The notes under the pieces were generated by a model that worked only from the letters and a program-made list of their open reading frames with translations, did no database searches and was not told the origin of the DNA. DNA of 64,000 nucleotides from Pomphorhynchus laevis (lineage: Eukaryota; Acanthocephala; Palaeacanthocephala; Echinorhynchida; Pomphorhynchidae), in contig WNNJ02001809.1 of assembly GCA_012934845.2 (NCBI GenBank), positions 1 to 64,000 on the forward strand, in the 5' to 3' direction. Both the position numbers and the translations under genes were made by a program. This document shows positions 56,598 through 64,000 of the stretch, piece by piece. How positions within the stretch are numbered: the first letter of the stretch is position 1; the number at the start of each line of letters is the position of its first letter.

Positions 56598-56751
56598 TGT
56601 ATCAGAATAAGAATTAGAGGTCATCAGGAGGAACTGCTATGCTATCAGGTTTCGGCCCCTAACTCCTCTACCCAACATAGCAGCGGGGCCAAATACATGC
56701 TAATGATGTATTTCCTCTGAAATAACTATCTAGTATCTTATTCTAATGCAA
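56598..56751 (-). ncRNA. Penelope 3' UTR pseudoknot module, copy 4
   Basis: It is the reference copy, directly after the RT C-terminus of the most complete element. Outer arms ttgtatcagaataag and cttattctaatgcaa pair. An inner arm atcaggagga pairs with tcctctga. Inside, ctgctatg/catagcag and ggcccc/ggggcc interleave, with loops of about 12, 16 and 1 nt. It could be a signal for RT priming, RNA stability or self-cleavage. The hammerhead word ctgatga occurs on the element's sense strand, but its partner gaaa is not in the canonical place. Confidence 0.75.
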
Positions 56752-56757
56752 AGTATA

Positions 56758-59330
56758 TTATTTATTATCCATCCATAAAAATTTGCCACTTAAGAGTTTA
56801 AATTTATTCTTTATATTATTGTGTTGATTTATATATTTTACTATTTTCTGCTTGATGTTATTTTTATAGTAACCTAGTTTAAAATATGTATCTATTATAT
56901 TATTTAAATGATTTTGAAGAAAGCCAATATCATTACATATTGTTGCAATTCTTAAAATTTCATTATTTAATGTATTATATTTTATATTATATGGTATGCA
57001 TGAATGCTCATGCAAAAATATGTTTCTTGTAAATTTAAATATGTCATCTTTACGATATAAATTAATAGTAGTTTTAGTTAATGTTAATTTAATGTTCATA
57101 TCTAGATATACACCTTCTTTATCATTAATATTGGTTTTGTTAAGAATAAGGCTTTCTGGATAAATGTGCTCACCAATTGAATAAAAATTATTAGAATTAA
57201 ATACACATATATCATCAATGTATCGAAACATATATTTCATATATTTATATTGTTTAGATTTAGTTTTTACACAGTTATGAACAAATTCATATTATATAAA
57301 GCTTAAAAGCAAGTCAGCTATAATTGGGCTACTATTACCACTCATTGGAACACCTTTTACTTGCCTAAATATAGATGTCCCTACTTTTAAATAATTTTGA
57401 TTTATCAAAATATTTAAGGATTCTATTAATTCAATTTTATCCATATATTTATAGTTGATGGTTTAATTTTTGTTAGATAGGCGTTATAATTATTATAACA
57501 TATATATGAATATCTTTTTTCGAATATAAGATTAATTAATTTTACTAACGCTTCTTTAATATCTACTAAATCTAGATTTGTATAAAGCGTACTAAAATCG
57601 TATGTATTTATATTTTGAAAATTTATTCCTTTTGTGTGTTCTAAAAATTCTTTTGTAGAATTAATACTGAAATAGTGTTTTATACCAGTATTAATTTCGA
57701 TTACCTTGCAATATTTTTTAAAGTGTGCTTTAATTACTTTAAGTATTTTATTTATATAGACAGAAAGTGGTTTTAATGTACATTTAAACGCACTACATAT
57801 GAACCTAGGTTTTATTGGATTTTTATGTAATTTTTGATTTCAACGTTGTATAGGTATAGTTTTATTATCTGATTCAACCTTCATACTCTTTTTACCCATT
57901 ATAGAACAGTGACTTGTAATAATTGTTTCAAAACTTAACTCACTACGTTCATATGCTGGATTTACATTTAAATCATTCAAATTAACCTCTTTCATTAGTA
58001 TATCATAATAAAGCTTTTTGCATATGAAGACAAAGTTATTACTAGCTTTATCAATAGTTGTTATTATATAATTATTCTTTAATTTAGTAAGTTCTTAATA
58101 CATATCTTTATTAATTTTATCTTTCCCTTTTATAATTGTTTGTTATTTTCATTTTATTTTAAATTTTTATCAAATATATAATCTTTCCAAATGTTTATCT
58201 TAGATATATTCGAGCTTTCACTATTAATCAGCTTACTAAAGTAATCATTTAAGTTATTATATAACGAATTGTAAATTTTATTTTTGTCGTTGTTATTATT
58301 TAATCTATATTTATACCCTTTTGATAGCAGCTTTCTTAATTCACAATTTTCAATTAATTCTAGATTATGGGTACATATATGTTCATTTATTTTATCAAAA
58401 CTAAGACTTTTACAATTGCATTCTGTTTCCATTATGTTTTTAATATTATCGTTACATATTGATTTTAATTCGTTATTATAATTACAAATTTTTCGTCCTA
58501 ATGGTGGTAGGAGTTTATACCTTATTTTAGGAATATATTTACTTAAATCTGACCCTATTATTTCTTTACTTTTAGAATTATTTAAAAGTCCGGCTATATT
58601 TATGTTATCTATACATTTATTAATGAAGTTTATGGTTAATGTATATTTTCTATTGTTATTATTTACATTTATTGTACGATTATAGTATTTTGTATTACAA
58701 TAACTGTCTATTATACAACTTAGCCTATCATAGTCGTTAATTAATTTTTGATTTATTGAACATATGATATCTTTAGAAAAACTTCTTATATTTACATAAA
58801 GATCTTTTAGCTTATTATCACTTAAAAGTTGTTTTAATATTTCTAATTGTTCATTTATATACATATCTTTTTTTAATATTTTTAACTCTATTTTTCCTAT
58901 TCCTTTTATCACCATGACTTCTTGGTTTGCGTTTAATCAGATTATTATAATATAGTTGTTTATTATGTATTATACTACTTCTGCCAATTCCTTGTACCAC
59001 GTCATTCAATCCTAATGGGTACATGGAATTAAGCGTTTTAATCCAAAAATCTTCTTTTTCTAATAGTTTTTGATTTAATATTGAAATGTTTTCTTCGATA
59101 ATATGTTCTAAAATAAATAATTTACAGTTTTTAATATCATGTCCTATTAATCTCATATGTTTATGAAATATAGTTTGACTATTATGCTGTATATTATATA
59201 TGTGTTGCCTAAACCTAGTTTTTAACATTTGATATGTTTTTCCTATATATTGCAATCCACATGTGCATTGTATTAGATACACTACACATGCGGTATTGCA
59301 GTTACAATTATTATTAATATTTAATAAAAA
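56758..59330 (-). pseudogene. Penelope polyprotein: GIY-YIG plus reverse transcriptase
   Basis: In order: CVVYLIQCTCGLQYIGKT (GIY and YIG strands) with KTRFRQHI; then DDVVQGIGRSS; linker DMYINEQLEILKQLLSDNK; finger CNCKSLSFDKINEHICTHNL followed by LRKLLSKGYKYRLN, which resembles the C.C...GH..T.DL...LR.L..KGPKYR signature that I recall from Naiad proteins; RT fingers (IDKASNNFVFICKK; KFHKNP type), motif A (TYDFSTLYTNLDL), motif B (GVPMSGNSSPIIADLLL), and catalytic box MFRYIDDICVF; thumb INLYRKDDIFKFTRNIF. The element copies its RNA by RT and cleaves targets with GIY-YIG. The frame is broken in a few places. Confidence 0.85.
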
Positions 59331-59344
59331 ACATTTGTTTGTCG

Positions 59345-59904
59345 TATTACTTACGATACAATTATTATTTATTTATTTATAATAATATTATAGTATTAAT
59401 ATTAAGTTTATTTGGCGAAATACTGACATGGTTTGATACTAGCTGATTGTACAGAGTCCAATGTTTTAAAATAGCTTTCCAGGAGAAATTGCGTTCAAAG
59501 AATTTAACGAATTAATAAACATGTCTCCTAAAATAAAACGGTTTTCTTGCATTTGCTATTCTTCAAAATTTAAATCTTATTGAGTTCGTATCCTATGTTT
59601 TATTGTGTTTCACTATTTAAAAAATTATCAACACAAAAGTTTGTGAACAAATATGAAAAGTGAACAGAAGATATGGCAAATTTTTCAAAAAAATAATCGA
59701 AAACAATATTAATGAATTTAGCAATAACAAATTAAGTGAAATAACAACCAAAATAAAACAACAATTTATTTTAAATTGATCTAACTGAAAAGAATATTTT
59801 GTTTTACGAATAAATAAAGAAATTTAAAATATTTGAAAGCTTTTATAGCTTAGTATTTTATCAATGCATATAGTATATGCATATACAATTAGATAGACAA
59901 GATA
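59345..59904. other. Gene-free AT-rich stretch
   Basis: Spacer between the 5' end of the Penelope copy and the AT satellite. Nothing recognised. Confidence 0.4.
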
Positions 59905-60990
59905 TACATTTATTATATAATGTCTATCTCAATATGATGTTTGTTAGTCAATTCATAACATTTGATTTTTATTTTAAATTTCAATTATAAATTATATTGT
60001 TATATAATTTATAATTGAAATTATATCTTCTAATTTATAATTGAAATTCAAATCTTCTGCTTATTTATTATTTATTTCTTATATACTTCCTTATTTATTA
60101 ATAATTATTATTTATTATATAATGTCTATCTCAATATGATGTTTATTAGTCAATTTATAAGGATTGAATTTTATTTATTATCTACCTTTATTTGTTTATC
60201 AATTTATAAGTCATAATTTATAATAAACTAAGAGAACACATATTTATTTCTTATATACTTCCTTATTTATTTTATTTATTATTTATTTCTTAACTGTTGT
60301 ATTTTCTTACCTATTATCTTATTTATTATATAATGTCTATATCAATATGATGTTTATTAGTCAATTCATAAAATTTGATTGTAATTTTAAATTTTAATTA
60401 TAAATTATATTGTTATATAAATATAAATTGTATAAAATTTTATATAATTATTTATATCTTATCTTAATTATAATACTATGATATTACTTTTAAAATAAAT
60501 TTAAATTTCTTTTTTAATAAATTTCGAATCTACTGCTTATTTATTATTTCTTTCTTATATACTTTCTTATTTATTTTATTTACTATTTATTTCTTAACTG
60601 TTGTATTTTATTATCTATTATCTTATTACTCAATATGATGTTTGTTAGTCAACTCATTAAACTTGAATTTTTTATTATCTTTTAATATTATAATTTTTAT
60701 TTAAATATTTTAATTTTAAACTATAATTTTATATAAATAAATATAGCGTGAAATCTTATAAAATTATTATAATAATATTAAATAATACTCAATTATAATA
60801 TTATGATATATTAAAATAATAAATTTCGAATCTACTGATTATTTATTATTTATCTCTTATTTACTTATTAACTATTTATTTCTTATCGATTATATTTGCT
60901 TTTCTACTGTCTTATTTATTATAAATTATTATTTATTATTCGTCAATTAATAAAAATTAATTTTTATTTAAATATTTTAATTTTAAACTT
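59905..60990. repeat. AT-rich satellite related to the Penelope tail
   Basis: The words tcaatatgatgtttrttagt plus caattcataa recur at about 59,930, 60,135, 60,345 and 60,635, each followed by tttgattttattttaaattt-like sequence. Spacing is irregular (about 205-290 bp). The same words (tttatgaattgactaataaa in reverse) flank every pseudoknot module, so the array seems to derive from Penelope 3' sequence. Degenerate. Confidence 0.65.
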
Positions 60991-60994
60991 TAAT

Positions 60995-61725
60995 ATAAAT
61001 TGTATTGAAATTGTAGTTATCAAAATAATAAATAGGAATAAAACTTTTCTCTAATTTTTAATGTAAAAAATAAAATTCGATTAAATAAATAATAAAACTG
61101 AGAAAGGTAAAACTTGGTGACATTTAATTGTAACATTGAAATAAAAAAATTCAACAAAAATATTTAAGGATCAATTGAGCTTTTAATTGAGTACAGAAAT
61201 TAAAACCTGAAAATGCGCCTTATTATGATTATTCCAAGAGCGAAAAGGTAAGAGCGAAATATGAATAAAATAAAAAATTGTCTATATTTGTAAGGATTTT
61301 CTGTATTTTTGCAAAATACAGAAAAGCCGTACAAATGAATTGACGTACAATAAATATTTAATTTGAATTTATGCAATTTTTATTAAATGTATTTAGTAGT
61401 GAAATCAAGATATGTTCAATCGATCTCGGGTAGGCGGATTATGGAATAAGCTAAAGATACAGCAGTTTATTGTAACAGCTTAGCAGAATTTAAAAAGAAT
61501 TATCCAACTAAGGAAGCAATGAGGAGTGCTGCTTTTCCATATTTGTAAAGATTTGAATTTTTGCAGTGAACTACCAATAAAGCTATGCTTTTGTATATTA
61601 ATAATATTAATAAACAATAACATGCATGATGTATAATAAATATTAAATTTGAATTAAAAGCAATTTGTTGTTAAAGTGATTTGGGATGCAAATGGTATAA
61701 GTAGTACCTCTACGCTTTGCCATAC
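60995..61725. other. Gene-free AT-rich stretch
   Basis: No gene or clear repeat. Ends at the start of the 360-bp satellite. Confidence 0.4.
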
Positions 61726-61727
61726 GT

Positions 61728-62622
61728 AAACAAGCATTTCGGCGACAAGGAATCAGCCGAAGCAGTTAAAGGACCTAAACACGAAATGTAGGCGTGGGCT
61801 CACTGCTGATGAGGTCCACCCACACTGATTGTAGTGTACAGTGATGCTGATAGGATTCAAACAACCACACGAGGATAATATCAAACCGACCAGTTAAGAA
61901 TAACGGCTCATGTATGCAATATTCACAATAGTAAAAAGATAGCTTACGGTTTACTGTCCAGTGAACATATCGTATAAGATCGGAATAAAAAATCGGTGTG
62001 TGGTGGATTCAAATTGCGAATATTAGTTACCGCACACACCAAATATAGAACACATAAATTGTGTAATTTGGTATATAAGCCAAATATAAACCAGCATTTC
62101 GGCGACAAAGAATCAGCAGAAGCAGTTAAAGGACCTAAACACGTAATGTAGGCGTGGACTCACTGCTGATGAGGTCCACCCACGCTGATTGTAGTGTACA
62201 GTGATGCTGATAGGATTCAAACAACCACACGAGGATAATATCAAACCAACCAGTTAAGAATAACGGCTCATGCATGCAATATTCACAATAGTAAAAAGAT
62301 AGCTTACGGTTTACTGTCCAGTGAACATATCGTATAAGATCGGAATAAAAAATCGGTGTGTGGTGGATTCAAATTGCGAATATTAGTTACCGCACACACC
62401 AAATATAGAACACATAAATTGTGTAATTTGGTATATAAGCCAAATATAAACCAGCATTTCGGCGACAAGGAATCAGCAGAAGCAGTTAAAGGACCGAAAC
62501 ACGAAATGTAGGCGTGGGCTCACTGCTGATGAGGTCCACCCACGCTGATTGTAGTGTACAGTGATGTTGATAGGATTCAAACAACCACACGAGGATAATA
62601 TCAAACCGACCAGTTAAGAATA
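61728..62622. repeat. 360-bp satellite, ~2.5 units
   Basis: Units begin at 61,741, 62,101 and 62,461 (ggcgacaa-gaatcagc), an exact 360-bp period with only a few differences between units. The third is cut at about 62,622. Each unit contains a strong hairpin (ggtgtgtg against cacacacc, ~35 nt loop), a ggcgtggg...cccacgct hairpin spanning ctgatgaggtcc, and a TATA-like tatataag just before the unit junction. No coding capacity. A long 360-bp unit is typical of satellite DNA. Confidence 0.92.
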
Positions 62623-62754
62623 TCAAATATTAAAATTCGCGCCAAATACCTGCATCATTCAAAGTTATTATCGAAAATTGTGCAATTATTCAATGTTCTC
62701 ATTACTAAATGCATGTTATAAACATGAAACTACGAAGCAGTATAATCTTGATTT

Positions 62755-64000
62755 GAATTCTGTAAATTTTGTAATACTGTTGTTGCATAAGCTGTTTGTC
62801 TATTGCTTGGTGATCGAATAGAATCCACATCAGATGAAGTAGGTTGACTATTCATTTGATTATCGACTAGACCGCTTATATTTGAAGATATTAACTGTGA
62901 ATATACTTGTGGGGATGTTCCTAAGACGAATTAGGTTCTGTAGAATTTGTACAATCGTCCTCAATGCTCGAGTATTTGTGGATAGAGCACGAATTTCAGG
63001 TATTGGCCACTGACTTATAAACTCATGAATTACACGATGTACTTGTTCTCTTTGTCTTTCGTCCTGTATAAATTCATATGTACGCAGCAGATTAAGAAGA
63101 ATCTTAAGCAGATTAAGTATAATACTAGGATCGCGGATAGAGTTATTTATGTTTGGGTTAAAACTTGATGCCCGCAACATGTCGAATAACATGCGAGGAT
63201 TTTCAGCAGCGCCTACTAATAATTGTTGAGGGTTCATCGTAGAATACCGATTAGTGTTTTCGCTTGACGTAGATTGCAAAGGCGACTCTAAACGGTTTGA
63301 ATTAGATACATATGATCTAGACGAATCGATTTGAAATGTAGTATTCTGAGATGCCCCCGGGTTAGGCAGGAGGTTTGTATTTTCAGTTCCTACTTGACTA
63401 GTGTTAGCTGTACTAGATGAGCTAGAATTAGTATTTAGAGGGTTATCACCAAACTGCTCATGTGCACATTAAGCATTGGTTCTTGAAAATCGCGATAAAT
63501 TCTCTGTCGAACATTATATCCGCTCGGTAAACTCTCAAGGTTAATCAGGGCTCTATCATGGTTTCTCGTAATTTCCTGTATAGTTGTAGGAATACGAATC
63601 ATTTCCATTGTTTGACGCATTAAATCCGGATTGTTAACGAATTGTGAAACCTCGTAGTTCTGCTCCCTCACTCTTTGCATTTGTGGATTGTTAAGCTTAA
63701 TTGAACTAAGCAATGCAGGATTACTCATAAGTCCTTGAGCCAAATTATTACTTAGAAGGCTTTGAATTGCATGCGGATTAGTCTGAATAGTGCCAAAAAT
63801 ATTTTGTAGTATTTCAGTAAAATATGAATTTCCAAATGGAAGGCTCGAAAATGATGCAAGTGGTAATCTGGATAATGTTGCAGTTTCATCGTTATGTTGA
63901 TCAATATTCGGTTGATGCATATCAACCCCTCCTTAATTGTTGGTGATTGCTGAAGCGACAAAGAAGCATTATTTGGTTGATTAGATGTGGAGTGATATGT
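62755..64000 (-). pseudogene. Ubiquilin-like gene, intronless, frameshifted, 5' partial
   Basis: Ubiquilins shuttle ubiquitinated clients to the proteasome. The minus strand carries STI1-type segments: YFTEILQNIFGTIQTNPHAI, LLSNNLAQGLMSNPALL, NPDLMRQTMEMIRIPTTIQE, RNHDRALINLESLPSGYNVR then DFQEPML, all close to the family. A serine/asparagine-rich linker, NPQQLLVGAAENPRM and an end-of-STI1 block (REQVHRVIHEFISQWPIPEI, TNTRALRTIVQILQNL) follow. The N-terminal ubiquitin-like domain should lie beyond 64,000. Frames shift near 63,468 (one base missing after PMLN; the other frame continues EQFGDNPL) and near 62,925 (then LGTSPQVYSQLI, ending AYATTVLQNLQNSNQDYTAS at about 62,741), with a probable third shift near 63,930. 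No UBA domain is seen. A processed pseudogene is likely; sequencing errors in a real gene cannot be excluded. Confidence 0.8.

Larger units (their letters stand above)
56396..59340 (-). mobile_element. Penelope-like element, Naiad-type layout, most complete copy
   Basis: In its own sense: N-terminal GIY-YIG nuclease (about 59,330-58,900), a long linker with a CxC and H-rich finger (about 58,900-58,160), RT (about 58,130-57,240), RT C-terminus (57,240-56,758), a 3' UTR pseudoknot module (56,751-56,598) and a terminal tail motif (actcagttagctgattt at about 56,400). A GIY-YIG domain ahead of the RT is the permuted order reported for Naiad/Chlamys-type Penelope elements; classic Penelope has it behind. 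The copy has only a few breaks. Confidence 0.85.

Noticed and set aside
56598-56751. Canonical hammerhead ribozyme in the Penelope module
   Set aside because: ctgatga is present on the element's sense strand, but no gaaa occurs downstream at stem II distance, and the upstream gaaa needs a non-standard layout. Kept only as a possibility.
56598-56751. HDV-like ribozyme
   Set aside because: The two interleaved stems resemble P1/P2, but the segment between them has no possible P3 on the element's sense strand.
61728-62622. Tandem snRNA or spliced-leader RNA genes
   Set aside because: No snRNA signature, Sm site or clear leader exon with a donor could be identified in the 360-bp unit.

Overview
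This is an AT-rich window from a eukaryotic, almost certainly invertebrate animal genome. The evidence is four recognisable host genes (cytosolic-type NADP isocitrate dehydrogenase, ribosomal protein S24, a fatty-acid-binding protein and a ubiquilin-like gene), GT-AG introns as short as 45-47 nt, and a dense load of animal non-LTR and Penelope-like retroelements. I cannot fix the phylum from sequence alone; an arthropod or other ecdysozoan is a guess.

Layout. 1-1,340: a Penelope fragment, then a double inverted repeat built from a LINE RT fragment around a foldback. 2,849-9,177 (minus): seven exons of NADP-isocitrate dehydrogenase, 3' end beyond the left edge, with introns full of repeats. 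10,030-12,985: a LINE-like element with an intact ~900-codon ORF carrying RT plus a C-terminal zinc finger/restriction-like nuclease, sitting in the tail of a Penelope element. 12,990-15,250: partial head-to-tail Penelope copies. 16,060-25,820: two L2-like LINE copies, a decayed Tigger/Jerky-type DNA transposon and a plus-strand Penelope copy. 26,879-27,286 (minus): an intronless RpS24 ORF. 28,637-28,925: an LTR-element gag fossil. 30,065-51,960: a LINE graveyard with nested insertions: a near full-length L2-like copy (31,990-36,282) splits a CR1-like copy, another splits a second CR1-like copy, and a third near full-length copy lies at 39,660-43,925. 52,960-53,520: C-terminal relic of another nuclease-bearing retroelement. 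53,851-54,258 (minus): an intact fatty-acid-binding protein gene with a TATA box. 55,560-59,340: a Penelope fragment and the most complete Penelope copy, tail to tail. 59,905-62,622: two satellites. 62,755-64,000 (minus): a frameshifted, intronless ubiquilin.

The most interesting biology is the Penelope family. Its copies carry the GIY-YIG domain before the RT (the permuted layout described for Naiad-type elements). They also share a 3' UTR module of nested inverted repeats around an H-type pseudoknot, seen four times with stems conserved while loops vary. Their tail seems also to have seeded a satellite. The host genes do not form a pathway or cluster; they are islands between transposons.
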